Shown piece after piece: positions 1-11,708 of a DNA stretch of 53,011 bases. Position 1 is the first letter of the stretch, and each line of letters starts with the position of its first letter. Location: positions 1-53,011 of the forward strand of contig FR887341.1 in assembly GCA_000436755.1 (NCBI GenBank), given 5' to 3'. Made by a program: the position numbers and the translations under genes. This stretch comes from Clostridium sp. CAG:253. GTDB taxonomy: Bacteria > Bacillota > Clostridia > Lachnospirales > Lachnospiraceae. A model generated the notes under the pieces. That model did not search any database. It was given only the letters and a program-made list of their open reading frames with translations, and had not been told where the DNA came from.

Positions 1-43
1 GCTGTCAGCTTTTTTATATTATATTAGATGATGATTTTAAATT

Positions 44-3000
44 TTAATCGTCTAATTCAGTTGTTGTTGAAAATACAAGTTCTCCGTCATTGTCTGACTG
101 GAGAATTGAGCCTGTTTCATCTTCCGCAGGCTCTGCCTCTCTCTCAACCGGCTTAGCTTTTTCTTTTGCCTTTTCTTTGGCTTCCTGCTCTGCCTCTTCC
201 TGTTTGGCTCTGTTGCGTTCCTCAATCATTTTCTCTGCTGACTCATCGCAATCAAGCTTAACTTCACGGTAGCACTTCATTCCTGTTCCTGCAGGTATAA
301 GTTTACCAAGGATAACATTTTCTTTAAGTCCAACGAGTGGGTCAATCTTACCCTTGATAGCGGCATCTGTAAGAACCTTAGTTGTCTCCTGGAATGATGC
401 TGCTGAGAGGAATGAGTTTGTTGCAAGTGATGCTTTTGTAATACCAAGCATACACTGCTGTCCTGTAGGAGCTTCTTTTCCTTCTTCTGTAAGTCTCTCA
501 ACTTCATCCTCAAATTCAAGTGCATCTACCATTACACCCGGTAAGAATTCAGAATCTCCTGCTGTCTCGATACGAATCTTCTTGAGCATCTGACGAACGA
601 TAACCTCGATATGCTTATCGTTGATTTCAACACCCTGAAGACGATAAACTCTCTGTACTTCACGAATCATGTAATCCTGAACGGCACGAACACCCTTTAT
701 TGCAAGGATGTCATGTGGGTTTACACTACCTTCTGTAAGTTCATCACCTGCTTCGAGAATTTCACCTTCTGTTACTTTTATACGAGAACCGTAAGGTATA
801 AGATATGCTCTCTCATCCTTCAATTCATCATTTGTTATTACAACTTCACGTTTTTTCTTTGTATCACGGATAGAAACTCTACCGCCAATCTCTGCAATAA
901 TTGCAAGTCCCTTTGGCTTACGAGCCTCGAAAAGCTCCTCGACACGAGGAAGACCCTGTGTGATATCATCTCCGGCTACACCACCACTATGGAAAGTACG
1001 CATAGTAAGCTGTGTACCAGGCTCACCGATTGACTGTGCTGCTATGATACCTACTGCTTCACCTACCTGAACAGGCTCACCTGTTGCAAGGTTGGCACCG
1101 TAACACTTAGCACAAACACCGACATGTGATTTACATGTAAGTATTGTACGGATTTTAACTTTTGCTTTTGCTCTGTTTTCAGCAATTTCTTTACGCTGGC
1201 ATACAAGTGCTGCACGCTTTGGTGTAATCATATGGTTTGCTTTTACAATAAGCTCTCCATCATCACTGTATATATCTTCGCAGGCAAAACGTCCTGTAAT
1301 TCTCTCCTGAAGTTCCTCGATTACATCTTTTCCGTCTGTAACCGCTGAAATCTCCATACCGGAAATTTCTTTTCTGTTTGTACAGCAGTCGATTTCACGG
1401 ATAATAAGATCCTGTGATACATCGACAAGACGACGTGTAAGGTATCCTGAATCGGCTGTACGAAGGGCTGTATCTGACATACCTTTTCTGGCACCATGTG
1501 CAGAAATGAAGTACTCCAATACGTCAAGTCCTTCACGGAAGTTTGACTTGATAGGAAGTTCGATAGTACGTCCTGATGTATCCGCCATAAGTCCACGCAT
1601 ACCGGCAAGCTGTTTAATCTGCTTATCAGAACCACGGGCTCCGGAATCCGCCATCATGAAGATATTGTTGTATGCATCAAGTCCTGTAAGAAGGGCTTTT
1701 GTAATCTCATCATCGGCCTGCTGCCAAACTTTAATAACACCTTTATATCTCTCTTCCTCAGTAAGGAAACCACGGCGATATTTACGTGCTATCTGCTCTA
1801 CTGTCTTTTCAGCCTCGGCAAGGATTGTCTTTTTCTCTTCCGGCACTGTCATGTCAGAAATAGAAACTGTCATTGCTGCACGAGTTGAATATTTATAACC
1901 AATTGCCTTAATGGCATCCATTGTCTCTGCCGTACCTGTTGCACCGTGTGCATTGATACATTTTTCAAGAATCTGTTTAAGCTGTTTCTTTCCTACATGG
2001 AAATCAACTTCAAGTTTAAGGAAGTTTGCAGGGTCACTTCTGTCTACAAATCCCATATCCTGCGGAAGAATTTCGTTAAAAATAAATCTTCCAAGTGTTG
2101 AACAGATAATTCTTGACTCTGTTTCTCCCTGAGCATTTATGCCTGTTCTGCGGACATTTATTCTCTCATGGAGACAGATTTCATGATTTTCGTAAGCTGT
2201 AATAGCTTCCTCTATAGATTTGTAAAATCTATAATATCTCTCCGGATGCTTATCTGCATCAGGATCATCTATATCTGCCGGCTTTGTTCTTGAAAGTTCC
2301 GGACGCTCCTGTGTAAGATAATAGATACCAAGTACCATATCCTGTGAAGGAACGGCTACCACACCACCGTCTGAAGGTTTCAGAAGGTTGTTTGGTGATA
2401 AAAGAAGGAAGCGGCACTCTGCCTGTGCTTCAACAGAAAGTGGAAGATGAACAGCCATCTGGTCACCGTCGAAATCGGCGTTGAACGCTGTACAAACGAG
2501 TGGATGAAGCTTAATAGCTTTACCCTCGACAAGTATAGGCTCAAATGCCTGAATACCAAGTCTGTGAAGTGTAGGGGCACGGTTAAGCATAACAGGATGC
2601 TCACGAATTACTTCTTCAAGTACATCCCAAACCTCTGTCTGAAGTTTCTCAACCATCTTCTTAGCCTGTTTGATGTTGTGTGCTGTTCCGTTGGCAACAA
2701 GTTCTTTCATAACGAATGGTTTGAAGAGCTCGATAGCCATCTCTTTTGGAAGACCACACTGATAAATCTTAAGTTCAGGTCCTACTACGATAACTGAACG
2801 TCCTGAATAGTCAACACGCTTACCGAGAAGGTTCTGACGGAAACGTCCCTGCTTACCTTTAAGCATATCTGAAAGGGATTTGAGCGGTCTGTTTCCAGGT
2901 CCTGTAACAGGACGTCCACGACGACCGTTGTCTATAAGAGCATCTACTGCTTCCTGAAGCATTCTCTTCTCGTTTCTTACGATAATATCAGGTGCTCCAA

Positions 3001-3841
3001 GTTCAAGAAGTCTCTTAAGACGGTTATTTCTATTTATAATACGACGATAAAGGTCGTTCATATCAGATGTTGCAAAACGTCCACCATCAAGCTGTACCAT
3101 AGGACGAAGATCCGGTGGGATAACAGGAATAACCGTAAGAATCATCCACTCCGGTTTGTTTCCTGACTCTCTGAATGACTCGATAACTTCAAGTCTCTTG
3201 ATGATACGTGCACGTTTCTGACCTGATGCGTTTTCAAGTTCCGCTTTAAGTGTTACGGACTCTTCCTCGAGGTCAATGTTCATGAGAAGTTCCATAATGG
3301 ACTCTGCACCCATTCCTGCACGGAATGCATTACCGTATTTTGCTTTTGCTTCCTGATATTCAGCTTCCGATAAAATCTGTTTCTGCTGAATTCCTATATC
3401 AGGAGCTGTCTCAAGTACGATATATGACGCAAAATACAATACTCTCTCGAGGTTCTTTGGTGATACGTCAAGGATAAGTCCCATACGGCTTGGGATACCC
3501 TTGAAATACCAGATGTGTGACACAGGAGCTGCAAGTTCAATGTGTCCCATACGCTCACGACGAACGCTTGACTTTGTAACTTCAACACCACACTTATCAC
3601 AAACTACACCCTTATAACGGATTTTCTTGTACTTACCACAATGACACTCCCAGTCCTTGCTAGGTCCAAAAATCTTTTCACAGAAAAGACCATCTTTTTC
3701 CGGTTTTAAGGTTCTATAATTTATTGTCTCAGGCTTCTTAACTTCACCACGCGACCACTCTCTGATCTTTTCAGGTGAAGCAAGACCAATCTTAATAGCA
3801 TCATAAGTGATGTGCTTTTCTGCTTTATTAGTCTCTGACAT
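44..3841 (-). CDS. rpoC: RNA polymerase beta' subunit
   Basis: Catalytic beta' subunit of RNA polymerase, 1265 residues, typical for Firmicutes. Seen: N-terminal zinc ribbon with Cys66, Cys68, Cys81 and Cys84; the active-site Mg-binding motif NADFDGDQ at residues 454-461 (Asp456, Asp458, Asp460); a second zinc-binding cluster around [11 protein letters not shown]; and a charged Glu/Lys/Ala-rich C-terminal tail. The start is the ATG at 3841, preceded by AGGAGG. An upstream in-frame extension into rpoB to 4039 is rejected because it has no homology or ribosome site. It follows rpoB by 10 bp and is certainly cotranscribed with it. Only 43 bases follow the stop, so its terminator is not visible in full. 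Confidence 0.99.
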   Translation of the reverse strand: MSETNKAEKHITYDAIKIGLASPEKIREWSRGEVKKPETINYRTLKPEKDGLFCEKIFGPSKDWECHCGKYKKIRYKGVVCDKCGVEVTKSSVRRERMGHIELAAPVSHIWYFKGIPSRMGLILDVSPKNLERVLYFASYIVLETAPDIGIQQKQILSEAEYQEAKAKYGNAFRAGMGAESIMELLMNIDLEEESVTLKAELENASGQKRARIIKRLEVIESFRESGNKPEWMILTVIPVIPPDLRPMVQLDGGRFATSDMNDLYRRIINRNNRLKRLLELGAPDIIVRNEKRMLQEAVDALIDNGRRGRPVTGPGNRPLKSLSDMLKGKQGRFRQNLLGKRVDYSGRSVIVVGPELKIYQCGLPKEMAIELFKPFVMKELVANGTAHNIKQAKKMVEKLQTEVWDVLEEVIREHPVMLNRAPTLHRLGIQAFEPILVEGKAIKLHPLVCTAFNADFDGDQMAVHLPLSVEAQAECRFLLLSPNNLLKPSDGGVVAVPSQDMVLGIYYLTQERPELSRTKPADIDDPDADKHPERYYRFYKSIEEAITAYENHEICLHERINVRRTGINAQGETESRIICSTLGRFIFNEILPQDMGFVDRSDPANFLKLEVDFHVGKKQLKQILEKCINAHGATGTAETMDAIKAIGYKYSTRAAMTVSISDMTVPEEKKTILAEAEKTVEQIARKYRRGFLTEEERYKGVIKVWQQADDEITKALLTGLDAYNNIFMMADSGARGSDKQIKQLAGMRGLMADTSGRTIELPIKSNFREGLDVLEYFISAHGARKGMSDTALRTADSGYLTRRLVDVSQDLIIREIDCCTNRKEISGMEISAVTDGKDVIEELQERITGRFACEDIYSDDGELIVKANHMITPKRAALVCQRKEIAENRAKAKVKIRTILTCKSHVGVCAKCYGANLATGEPVQVGEAVGIIAAQSIGEPGTQLTMRTFHSGGVAGDDITQGLPRVEELFEARKPKGLAIIAEIGGRVSIRDTKKKREVVITNDELKDERAYLIPYGSRIKVTEGEILEAGDELTEGSVNPHDILAIKGVRAVQDYMIREVQRVYRLQGVEINDKHIEVIVRQMLKKIRIETAGDSEFLPGVMVDALEFEDEVERLTEEGKEAPTGQQCMLGITKASLATNSFLSAASFQETTKVLTDAAIKGKIDPLVGLKENVILGKLIPAGTGMKCYREVKLDCDESAEKMIEERNRAKQEEAEQEAKEKAKEKAKPVEREAEPAEDETGSILQSDNDGELVFSTTTELDD

Positions 3842-3851
3842 AGTAACCTCC

Positions 3852-6800
3852 TTAGTCATCAAATACTGAATCTGTATCAACCATAGTTGCACCAAATGCA
3901 TCTTCAAGTTCATCAGGAGTTCCCTCGATATAACCTGCTGATGCGTATGACTCACCATTGTCAAATGCGTCATATGTTTCATCATCATCAGTAAGTGATT
4001 TGATTGAATCATTTTCAGATTCGTCAACATCCTCACCAAGTTTTACTTCGTTGCCGTCCTCATCAAGTACAGTAACATCGAGAGCAAGTGCCTGTAATTC
4101 TTTAAGGAGAACCTTAAATGACTCAGGTATACCAGGCTCTGAAATATTGTCACCCTTAATGATAGCTTCGTAAGTCTTAACACGACCGATAACATCATCG
4201 GATTTAACAGTAAGAATTTCCTGAAGTGTATGTGCTGCTCCATATGCCTCGAGTGCCCAAACCTCCATCTCACCGAAACGCTGTCCACCGAACTGGGCTT
4301 TACCACCAAGTGGCTGCTGTGTTACTAATGAGTAAGGACCTGTTGAACGTGCATGAATCTTATCATCAACAAGATGATGGAGTTTGAGATAGTGCATGAA
4401 ACCGATTGTAACAGCACCGTCAAAATACTCACCTGTACGACCATCACGAAGTCGAACTTTTCCGTCTCTGTTGATTGGAACACCTCTCCACTGAGCACGA
4501 TATGCTTCATTTTCAACAAGATACTCCATAACATCAGGTGAAAGAATATCTTTATATTTATCCTCAAAAGGAACAATTTCCTTTAAGCGTGCAACCTCAT
4601 TCTCGTCACCGTTTTCCTCTGCCTTTGCAAGCTGCTCGGCAAGTTCTTTCTGGTTAAGCGGTGTATTTGCATAATCATTTGCAAGTTCAAGAGTATCCAT
4701 AATGTCTTTCTCGTTTGCACCGTCAAATACAGGTGTTGATACATTGAAGCCGAGAACTTTCGCTGCAAGACTTAAATGAATTTCGAGGACCTGACCGATA
4801 TTCATTCGAGAAGGCACACCCAATGGATTAAGCACGATGTCAAGAGGACGGCCATTTGGAAGGAATGGCATATCTTCAACAGGGAGTACTCTTGAAACGA
4901 CACCCTTGTTACCATGACGACCGGCCATCTTATCTCCGACCTGAATCTTACGTTTCTGTGCAATATATATGCGAACTGACTGATTTACTCCCGGTGGAAG
5001 TTCATCGCCGTTTTCTCTTGTAAATACTTTGGCATCAACGATAATACCGAACTCTCCATGAGGAACTTTAAGTGAAGTATCTCTTACCTCACGAGCCTTT
5101 TCTCCGAAGATTGCACGAAGAAGTCTTTCCTCTGCTGTAAGCTCTGTCTCTCCCTTAGGAGTAACTTTACCTACAAGGATATCTCCGGCACGAACCTCTG
5201 CACCAATACGGATAATTCCACGCTCATCAAGATTTTTAAGTGCATCATCACCTACACCCGGAACATCACGCGTAATTTCCTCGGCACCAAGCTTAGTATC
5301 TCTTGCTTCTGCCTCATACTCATTTATATGAACTGATGTGTATACATCTTCTTTTACAAGTCTTTCACTAAGAAGAACGGCATCCTCGTAATTGTAACCT
5401 TCCCATGTCATGAAACCGATAAGAGGGTTCTTACCGAGTGCTATCTCACCACCACATGTTGAAGGTCCGTCTGCGATAACCTGTCCTTTCTTAATCTCAT
5501 CACCTTTTCTTACGATAGGCTTCTGATTCATGCTTGTTCCCTGATTGCTTCGCTGGAACTTAGAAAGTTTATATCTGTGGACATTTCCTGTTGCCGGTTT
5601 AATAATAACCTCATTTGATGCTGAACGCTCAACGATACCATCTTCCTCTGCTACAACACAGTTTCCTGAATCGACAGCAGCTTTCATTTCCATACCAGTA
5701 CCAACTGCAGGTGCTTCAGTTATGAGAAGCGGAACTGCCTGACGCTGCATGTTTGAACCCATCAACGCTCTGTTGGCATCATCGTTCTGAAGGAACGGAA
5801 TCATGGCTGTAGCTACTGAGAATACCATCTTAGGAGATACGTCCATAAGATCTATCTTACTCTTTGCAAACTCTGATGTCTCCTCACGGAAACGACCTGA
5901 AACATTGTTTCTTACAAAATGTCCGTCCTCATCAAGCTGTTCGTTAGCCTGTGCAACTATATATTTGTCTTCTTCGTCAGCCGAGAGATATACAACCTCA
6001 TCAGTTACGATAGGATTTGCCGGGTCAGTCTTGTCGAGTTTACGATAAGGTGCCTCGATAAATCCATATTCATTTATTCTCGCATAAGATGCAAGTGAGT
6101 TGATAAGACCGATATTTGGTCCTTCAGGTGTCTCTACAGGACACATACGGCCATAATGTGTATAATGTACATCTCGAACCTCGAATCCGGCTCTGTCTCG
6201 TGAAAGACCACCAGGTCCTAAGGCTGATAATCTTCTCTTGTGAGTAAGCTCACTAAGAGGATTGTTCTGATCCATGAACTGCGACAACTGCGAACTTCCA
6301 AAGAACTCCTTAACTGCAGCAGTTACAGGTTTGATATTTATAAGTGACTGTGCAGTGATGCTGTTGATGTCCTGTGTTGACATTCTCTCACGCACAACTC
6401 TTTCCATTCTTGAAAGTCCGATACGGTACTGGTTCTGTAAAAGCTCACCAACCGCACGAATACGACGATTTCCCAAGTGGTCGATATCGTCATCTGTTCC
6501 TACGCCATACTCAAGATGCATGTTGTAGTTGATAGAAGCAAAAATATCTTCTTTTGTGATATGCTTAGGAACAAGTTCAGCAATATTAAATCTGATAAGT
6601 TCCTTGATTTCTTCTATATCATCATTCTCGTCAAGAATCTGCTTTAAGAGTGGATAATAAACACTCTCATGTACTTCAACTTCAGCCGGGTCAACGTCCG
6701 GAAGATATGCTTTAAGGTCAACCATAAGGTTTGAAAGCACCTTTGTGACTTTCTCTTCTTTTTCAACCATTACATAAGGAACTGCTGCGTTCTGAAGTTC

Positions 6801-7757
6801 AGTTGCAAGTTCTTCTGTGATAGTTGTGCCGGCTTCATATACTTCGCCTGTTGCAGGACTTACAGCATCCTCTGCAAGCTTGCAGCCTGTAATACGATTC
6901 TTAAAATGAAGTTTCTTATTAAACTTATATCTTCCTACCTTTGCAAGATCATATCTCTTAGGGTCAAAGAACATACCGTTTAATAAGTTTTCAGCACTGT
7001 CTACTGACAATGGCTCGCCCGGACGGAGTTTCTTATATAATTCAAGAAGACCATCCTGATAATTCTCTGTAGTATCTTTTTCAATACTTGCAAGAATCTT
7101 TGGCTCATCACCGAAAAGTTCTTTAATCTGCTCATTACTTCCAAGACCCATAGCTCTAAGGAATACAGTGATAGGAACTTTTCTGTTTCTATCTACACGA
7201 ACATAAAATACATCATTGGAGTCAGTCTCGTATTCCAGCCATGCACCACGATTTGGAATTACAGTTGATGAATAAAGTTCCTTACCGAATTTATCATGTC
7301 CGATTGCATAATAAATACCCGGTGAACGAACCAACTGGCTAACTATAACTCGTTCAGCACCATTGATTACAAAGGTACCTGTCGCAGTCATCAAAGGAAG
7401 ATCTCCCATAAAGATCTCATGCTCTTTAATTTCTTCTGTTTCCTTATTGTGTAACCTTACTTTCACCTTCAAAGGTGCTGCGTATGTTGCATCCCTTTCC
7501 TTACACTGATCGATGTCATACTTTGTCTCATCCCTGCATAAAACAAAATCTACAAATTCGAGACTGAGATGACCACCAAAATCAGAGATAGGCGAAATAT
7601 CTCGGAAAACTTCTTTTAGTCCTTCGTCCAAGAACCACTGATAAGAATTAGTCTGTACCTCAATGAGATTTGGCATCTCCAGCACTTCCTGCTGTTTGGC
7701 ATAACTCATTCTAACACCGTTACCTACTTTTACTGGGCGTATCCTGTTTTTCTCCAT
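3852..7757 (-). CDS. rpoB: RNA polymerase beta subunit
   Basis: Beta subunit of RNA polymerase, 1301 residues. All the conserved blocks are present. The rifampicin pocket spans residues 489-517 and carries Asp496, His506 and Ser511 (E. coli Asp516, His526, Ser531), so the wild-type, drug-sensitive state is predicted. The C-terminus ends in an acidic tail of about 80 residues. The start ATG at 7757 has AAGGAGTG eight bases upstream. It is the first gene of an rpoB-rpoC transcript. The gene upstream is a signalling protein rather than rplL, so the usual rplKAJL-rpoBC linkage is broken here. Confidence 0.99.
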   Translation of the reverse strand: MEKNRIRPVKVGNGVRMSYAKQQEVLEMPNLIEVQTNSYQWFLDEGLKEVFRDISPISDFGGHLSLEFVDFVLCRDETKYDIDQCKERDATYAAPLKVKVRLHNKETEEIKEHEIFMGDLPLMTATGTFVINGAERVIVSQLVRSPGIYYAIGHDKFGKELYSSTVIPNRGAWLEYETDSNDVFYVRVDRNRKVPITVFLRAMGLGSNEQIKELFGDEPKILASIEKDTTENYQDGLLELYKKLRPGEPLSVDSAENLLNGMFFDPKRYDLAKVGRYKFNKKLHFKNRITGCKLAEDAVSPATGEVYEAGTTITEELATELQNAAVPYVMVEKEEKVTKVLSNLMVDLKAYLPDVDPAEVEVHESVYYPLLKQILDENDDIEEIKELIRFNIAELVPKHITKEDIFASINYNMHLEYGVGTDDDIDHLGNRRIRAVGELLQNQYRIGLSRMERVVRERMSTQDINSITAQSLINIKPVTAAVKEFFGSSQLSQFMDQNNPLSELTHKRRLSALGPGGLSRDRAGFEVRDVHYTHYGRMCPVETPEGPNIGLINSLASYARINEYGFIEAPYRKLDKTDPANPIVTDEVVYLSADEEDKYIVAQANEQLDEDGHFVRNNVSGRFREETSEFAKSKIDLMDVSPKMVFSVATAMIPFLQNDDANRALMGSNMQRQAVPLLITEAPAVGTGMEMKAAVDSGNCVVAEEDGIVERSASNEVIIKPATGNVHRYKLSKFQRSNQGTSMNQKPIVRKGDEIKKGQVIADGPSTCGGEIALGKNPLIGFMTWEGYNYEDAVLLSERLVKEDVYTSVHINEYEAEARDTKLGAEEITRDVPGVGDDALKNLDERGIIRIGAEVRAGDILVGKVTPKGETELTAEERLLRAIFGEKAREVRDTSLKVPHGEFGIIVDAKVFTRENGDELPPGVNQSVRIYIAQKRKIQVGDKMAGRHGNKGVVSRVLPVEDMPFLPNGRPLDIVLNPLGVPSRMNIGQVLEIHLSLAAKVLGFNVSTPVFDGANEKDIMDTLELANDYANTPLNQKELAEQLAKAEENGDENEVARLKEIVPFEDKYKDILSPDVMEYLVENEAYRAQWRGVPINRDGKVRLRDGRTGEYFDGAVTIGFMHYLKLHHLVDDKIHARSTGPYSLVTQQPLGGKAQFGGQRFGEMEVWALEAYGAAHTLQEILTVKSDDVIGRVKTYEAIIKGDNISEPGIPESFKVLLKELQALALDVTVLDEDGNEVKLGEDVDESENDSIKSLTDDDETYDAFDNGESYASAGYIEGTPDELEDAFGATMVDTDSVFDD

Positions 7758-7795
7758 CGATGTTCACTCCTTAATTTTTTAGAGTATTTTGCAGT

Positions 7796-7869
7796 CTGAC
7801 TATTTTTTTCATTAAGGACTTTTCTTTTTTAACGAACTGTGATATAATAAATAAGAAAAGTATAGTCAG
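7796..7869 (-). promoter_or_regulatory. structured 5' leader of rpoB
   Basis: The untranslated leader contains nested inverted repeats. The outer arms are CTGACTAT/ATAGTCAG (7796-7803 with 7862-7869) and the inner arms ACTTTTCTT/AAGAAAAGT (7818-7826 with 7853-7861). The inner and outer arms abut on one side and are separated by 14 bases on the other, giving a 17-bp two-part stem with a bulge. No T-run follows, so this is not a simple terminator. A role in expression control is inferred. Confidence 0.55.
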
Positions 7870-7888
7870 CCACAATAGTGCATTTTTC

Positions 7889-7917
7889 ATGTTAGCATTA
7901 AAGGACTGACTTGTCAA
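7889..7917 (-). promoter_or_regulatory. rpoB promoter P2 (proximal)
   Basis: On the minus strand: -35 TTGACA (7912-7917), 17-bp spacer, -10 TAACAT (7889-7894). A near-ideal sigma-A promoter that would start about 125 bases before the rpoB ATG. Confidence 0.8.
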
Positions 7918-7947
7918 GAAATATTTTGAATTTTTGTTAAAATATGT

Positions 7948-7976
7948 ATTTTATCAGAAGTATTGTTATTTGACAA
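7948..7976 (-). promoter_or_regulatory. rpoB promoter P1 (distal)
   Basis: On the minus strand: -35 TTGTCA (7971-7976), 17-bp spacer, -10 TAAAAT (7948-7953). It lies 59 bp upstream of P2, which suggests tandem promoters for rpoBC. It overlaps the hairpin at 7958-7981. Confidence 0.6.
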
Positions 7977-7987
7977 TACTTTTTTTA
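7958..7987 (+). terminator. hairpin with T-run between the urt operon and rpoB
   Basis: AAGTATTG, 8-base loop, CAATACTT, followed on the plus strand by seven T. The U-tract polarity is plus although all neighbouring genes are minus. On the minus strand it is only a hairpin just after the stop of the receiver-kinase gene. Confidence 0.45.
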
Positions 7988-7991
7988 TTTT

Positions 7992-9059
7992 TCATTCTCT
8001 GAATGTAAGCGTTATCGTCACGCCTTTTCCCACACTTCCCCTTATCGCCACGGCTCCGCCATGCCTCTGCATCACTTTTTTTACTATGGCAAGTCCTACT
8101 CCGCTGCCCTCAAACTCACTGCTACTGTGCAGTCTCTGAAACACATTAAAAAGTTTATCTGAATACTCTTCATCAAAGCCCGCACCATTGTCCGTTACCG
8201 AAATGCGCTTAAAAGGTTTGTCATATTCCATAGAGACACTTATAACCGCCGTATTACATTTCCTTGTATACTTTAAAGCATTACTAAGTATATTTTTTAC
8301 AACCATGCGAATGAGGACCTCGTCTCCCGATATGGTTCCAAGCTCCCCATGAAAATAATTTATTTTTCTGTCTTTTTCCAATTTTTCAAGTTCTTCATAC
8401 TCTGTGTCAAATATCTCATCCATATCAAGCTGCTGCATGTTCATTTTCGCATTGCACATTCTCGAAAACTCAAGCAGCCTTTTTATCATTGTATCAAGTT
8501 CACCGGCTTTTGCTGAAATCATATCTGATATTTTTATAACTTCTTCCTTGTTTTCATTTATAATCTCATCGTTAAGCGCATCTATCAGCATTCCCATAAC
8601 CTGTAACGGCGAACGAAGGTCATGAGATACCGCACTGCAAAACATATTCAATTCTTCATTTGCATTTGTAAGCATTTTATTTTGTTGGTGTATTTTCAAA
8701 TGAACCTGTACCCTCGCCAGATATTCTTCTCTTATATAAGGTTTGCAAATATAATCACTGCACCCTGCCTCAAAGCCTTTGCGTATAACTTCCGGGCTTT
8801 TTTCCGTTGTTAAAAATATAACTGGAATCTCCTTTGTATCCGGATTATTCTTTATTTTCCCACAAACCGTTATTCCGTCTATGTCTTCCATTTTTATATC
8901 AAGAACTATTAAATCAGGTTTTCTGGTTTCAAGAAAACTGAGTGCCCTTTTTCCGGATGTTGCAACATACACACGGTATCCGGCACTTTTTAATATTTCT
9001 CCTGCAAATCTTATCTGATCAGGCTGATCATCTACTATCAATATTTCTGCCACCCTCAT
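7992..9059 (-). CDS. receiver domain-histidine kinase protein
   Basis: Cytoplasmic signalling protein of 355 residues with inverted order: an N-terminal receiver domain (phospho-acceptor Asp54, conserved Lys106), then a HisKA dimerisation helix with SHDLRSP (His146), then an HATPase domain (N-box NILSNALKY, DNGAGF, GSGVGLAIVKK). There are no membrane segments. It probably receives phosphate from a partner kinase or passes it on. The ATG at 9059 is chosen because GGAGAG lies just upstream and the receiver domain begins there; a GTG at 9092 is possible. It is the last gene of the urt cluster, close behind urtE, which suggests a link to urea or nitrogen signalling, but its partner is unknown. 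Confidence 0.88.
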   Translation of the reverse strand: MRVAEILIVDDQPDQIRFAGEILKSAGYRVYVATSGKRALSFLETRKPDLIVLDIKMEDIDGITVCGKIKNNPDTKEIPVIFLTTEKSPEVIRKGFEAGCSDYICKPYIREEYLARVQVHLKIHQQNKMLTNANEELNMFCSAVSHDLRSPLQVMGMLIDALNDEIINENKEEVIKISDMISAKAGELDTMIKRLLEFSRMCNAKMNMQQLDMDEIFDTEYEELEKLEKDRKINYFHGELGTISGDEVLIRMVVKNILSNALKYTRKCNTAVISVSMEYDKPFKRISVTDNGAGFDEEYSDKLFNVFQRLHSSSEFEGSGVGLAIVKKVMQRHGGAVAIRGSVGKGVTITLTFRE

Positions 9060-9098
9060 AAAACTCTCCATATCTGAGTGCTTTGCCGCCACTCACTT

Positions 9099-9791
9099 TT
9101 AGCTTGTCATCATTTTCTGAACTTCTTCTTTCTCTGCATCTGCAGTCCTGTTTTTGTAAATTATCTCTCCCTTTTCCATAACATACAGATACGATGTATT
9201 TTCCATGACAAAGTCAAGATACTGTTCCACAAGCAAAACAGTTATGTGTTTCCACTCGTTTACTTTTTTTATCGCAACTCCTATGTCATGAATTATTGAA
9301 GGCTGTATTCCTTCTGTAGGTTCGTCAAGTATAAGTATTTTAGGTTCTGCTGCCAGTGCTCTCGCAATCGCAAGCTGCTGTTGCTGGCCTCCTGACAAAT
9401 CGCCGCCTTTTCTTTTCGCAAATTCAGGAATTATTGGGAAAAGTTCATATATGTAATCAGGAATTTTTCCTTTTCCGCCTAACGGCTGTAATCCCATCTC
9501 AAGATTTTCCTGAACCGTCATATACGGAAATATATCCCTGCCCTGTGGAACATATCCGATTCCCTTTTTTACCCTTTCATACGTCGGCATCTTTATAATA
9601 TCATTTCCATCAAATATAATACTTCCACCGGTAGTTTTTATCAATCCCATGATACTTTTAAGCGTTGTACTTTTTCCAACACCGTTACGTCCTATCAATC
9701 CTACAATCTCCCCATCAGGAACAGATAATGAAAGCTCATTGAGCACACAGCTCTCTCCATAATAAGAATTTATATTCTGAATTTCTAACAT
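9099..9791 (-). CDS. urtE: urea ABC transporter ATP-binding protein UrtE
   Basis: Second ATPase of a urea-type branched-chain-amino-acid-like importer, about 230 residues. Walker A GRNGVGKST, signature LSGGQQQQLAIARAL and Walker B ILILDEPTEG are all visible. The ATG at 9791 follows AGGTG and lies eight bases after the urtD stop, so the two are translationally coupled; a GTG at 9803 overlapping urtD is less likely. It would energise uptake together with UrtD. Confidence 0.93.
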   Translation of the reverse strand: MLEIQNINSYYGESCVLNELSLSVPDGEIVGLIGRNGVGKSTTLKSIMGLIKTTGGSIIFDGNDIIKMPTYERVKKGIGYVPQGRDIFPYMTVQENLEMGLQPLGGKGKIPDYIYELFPIIPEFAKRKGGDLSGGQQQQLAIARALAAEPKILILDEPTEGIQPSIIHDIGVAIKKVNEWKHITVLLVEQYLDFVMENTSYLYVMEKGEIIYKNRTADAEKEEVQKMMTS

Positions 9792-9799
9792 ACAACACC

Positions 9800-10573
9800 T
9801 CACATTTCCGGCTCGCCGCCTCTTCCAAGATACACCGACTGTACCGTCTTGTCGGCAAGTACACTGTCTATGTCACCCTCCATAAGCACTTTTCCTTCAT
9901 GTAAAACAGTGACCACATCCGCCGTCTGCTTTACAAACTCCATATCATGCTCGATAACTATTACGGTGCAGTCTTTTTTTATTTCTTTAAGTATTTCCCC
10001 TGTCTTAAATGTTTCGGGTTTTCCCATTCCTGCTGCCGGTTCATCCAGCATAATTATCTCCGGTTTCTGCACAAGCTGCATACCTATCTCAAGCCACTGT
10101 TTCTGTCCATGTGCAAGAGCACCCGCACGAAGCTTTGAAAAGTCCTTAAGTCCTATTCTCTCAAGGATTTCATATATCCATTCCATCTCAGCTTTCGAGG
10201 GCTTACAAAAAATACAATCCCATATTCCCTTGTGTCCCTTTAAAGACAGTATCATGTTTTCTTCTACAGTCAGATTTACAAAAACTGACGGAACCTGAAA
10301 TTTTCTTCCTACACCCGCATGTACAATTTTATATTCCTTCATTTTTGTGAGTTTCATGCTGTCACCGTTTTTCGGATAAAAAATCACACTTCCCTGTGTA
10401 GGTCTTGTTTTTGCACAAATTATATCAAGCAGAGTTGTTTTACCTGCTCCATTTGGTCCGATAAAAAAATGAATACTGTTTCTTTTTACATTTGCATTGA
10501 CATCTGTAAGTGCATAAAATCCATCAAAACATACTGAAATATTTTTTATTACTAATGCATTATCATTTACCAT
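9800..10573 (-). CDS. urtD: urea ABC transporter ATP-binding protein UrtD
   Basis: ATPase subunit of about 257 residues. Walker A is GPNGAGKTT. The signature is the non-canonical AHGQKQWLEIGM, which is characteristic of UrtD rather than LivG. Walker B is IIMLDEPAAGM and the switch histidine is in VIEHDMEF. The ATG at 10573 is preceded by GGGG at good spacing, whereas the ATG at 10585 lacks a ribosome site. Its position between urtC and urtE matches the canonical urtABCDE order. Confidence 0.94.
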   Translation of the reverse strand: MVNDNALVIKNISVCFDGFYALTDVNANVKRNSIHFFIGPNGAGKTTLLDIICAKTRPTQGSVIFYPKNGDSMKLTKMKEYKIVHAGVGRKFQVPSVFVNLTVEENMILSLKGHKGIWDCIFCKPSKAEMEWIYEILERIGLKDFSKLRAGALAHGQKQWLEIGMQLVQKPEIIMLDEPAAGMGKPETFKTGEILKEIKKDCTVIVIEHDMEFVKQTADVVTVLHEGKVLMEGDIDSVLADKTVQSVYLGRGGEPEM

Positions 10574-10610
10574 AATATTCCCCATTTCTGTGCGTATTTT
10601 CCGATTTCAA

Positions 10611-11699
10611 TTAGTTTGTACCTGTCACTTTTTCACCCTTTTTCTTTAACAGTGCAGGTATGTGTTCTCTGATAACACCGACAATTCCGCCTTTAAAGAA
10701 TATAATAGTAAGACAGAATATTGCTCCTATAATGTACTGCCATATCTCAACAAGACTTCCTGAGCTTAAATTGTATTCACAAAGATTTATCAAAAATGCT
10801 CCTATAACAGCTCCTATGATTGACGCTCTTCCGCCTACCGCAACCCAGATAACCATCGTGATTGAATATGCAATTGTCATCTGCGACGGTGTGATACTTC
10901 CGTTAAAATTAACAAATACAGCCCCCGCAATTCCTGCAAATACAGCAGACACAACATATATAAATGTCTTAAATTTGCTTACTTTGTAACCTGAAAAATA
11001 AGTTCTGTTTTCACCGTCACGAATTGCTATAAGAATTTTTCCAAACTTACTGTTTACAAGATATTTTGAAATTACATATATAACAACGAGTATAGCTACA
11101 GCCAGATAAAACAACATCTGCATATTATCTGCGTTTGCTTTTCCTTTAATGCTTCCAAAAATTGATTTTATTTCTGTTATTCCGACATTTCCATTTGTAT
11201 ATGGTGATAAAGCAATGAACATTGAATATGCCGCCCATGTTATCGCCTGCGATATAATCGAAAAATATACGCCCTTAACACGGCTTTTAAAAATAAAATA
11301 TCCTATTATTCCGGCAACCACACCCGGCACAACTATTACAAGCACCAAAGACATTCCCAAAGGCTTACACATCTGCCATATAAGCGGAAGTTTTTTAAGA
11401 CCCCCTACATGCATGAAGTCTGTAATATTTCCTCCCGTTTCCTGAAGTTTAAGATACATTGCCATGACATATGCACCAAGCCCGAAGTACAAACCGTGTC
11501 CGAGGCTTAGAATGCCTGTGTAGCCCCATATAAGGTCAAGGCCTATTGCAACGATTGAAAAAGCAATACATTTTCCAAGGAATAACACTGTCGAAGTATT
11601 CTGGATTATTCCTGCTCCGGATAAAATAGGAGTTAATGCCAATGCAATTACAATCAATATAAAACAAAGATTATCACCATGTTTTGTTATAATTTTCAT
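10611..11699 (-). CDS. urtC: urea ABC transporter permease UrtC
   Basis: LivM-type permease of 362 residues with about eight to ten hydrophobic segments and the conserved GYTGILSLGHG loop typical of UrtC. The ATG at 11699 follows AGGAGG and lies nine bases after the urtB stop. The C-terminus ends in a lysine-rich cytoplasmic tail. Forms the membrane channel with UrtB. Confidence 0.93.
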   Translation of the reverse strand: MKIITKHGDNLCFILIVIALALTPILSGAGIIQNTSTVLFLGKCIAFSIVAIGLDLIWGYTGILSLGHGLYFGLGAYVMAMYLKLQETGGNITDFMHVGGLKKLPLIWQMCKPLGMSLVLVIVVPGVVAGIIGYFIFKSRVKGVYFSIISQAITWAAYSMFIALSPYTNGNVGITEIKSIFGSIKGKANADNMQMLFYLAVAILVVIYVISKYLVNSKFGKILIAIRDGENRTYFSGYKVSKFKTFIYVVSAVFAGIAGAVFVNFNGSITPSQMTIAYSITMVIWVAVGGRASIIGAVIGAFLINLCEYNLSSGSLVEIWQYIIGAIFCLTIIFFKGGIVGVIREHIPALLKKKGEKVTGTN

Positions 11700-11708
11700 A
11701 CAAACCTC

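Noticed and set aside
611..1033. Plus-strand ORFs inside rpoC, rpoB, galK, zntA and other minus genes
   Set aside because: These are antisense shadows with Cys/Phe/Ser-rich or repetitive translations, no ribosome sites and no recognisable domains.
3842..4039. Extended N-terminus of rpoC overlapping rpoB
   Set aside because: Low-complexity Met/His-rich translation is the antiframe of rpoB's acidic tail. The ATG at 3841 has the ribosome site and the conserved start.
7842..7847. Plus-strand TATAAT in the rpoB leader
   Set aside because: No -35 partner and no plus-strand gene follows; it is part of the inverted-repeat leader.
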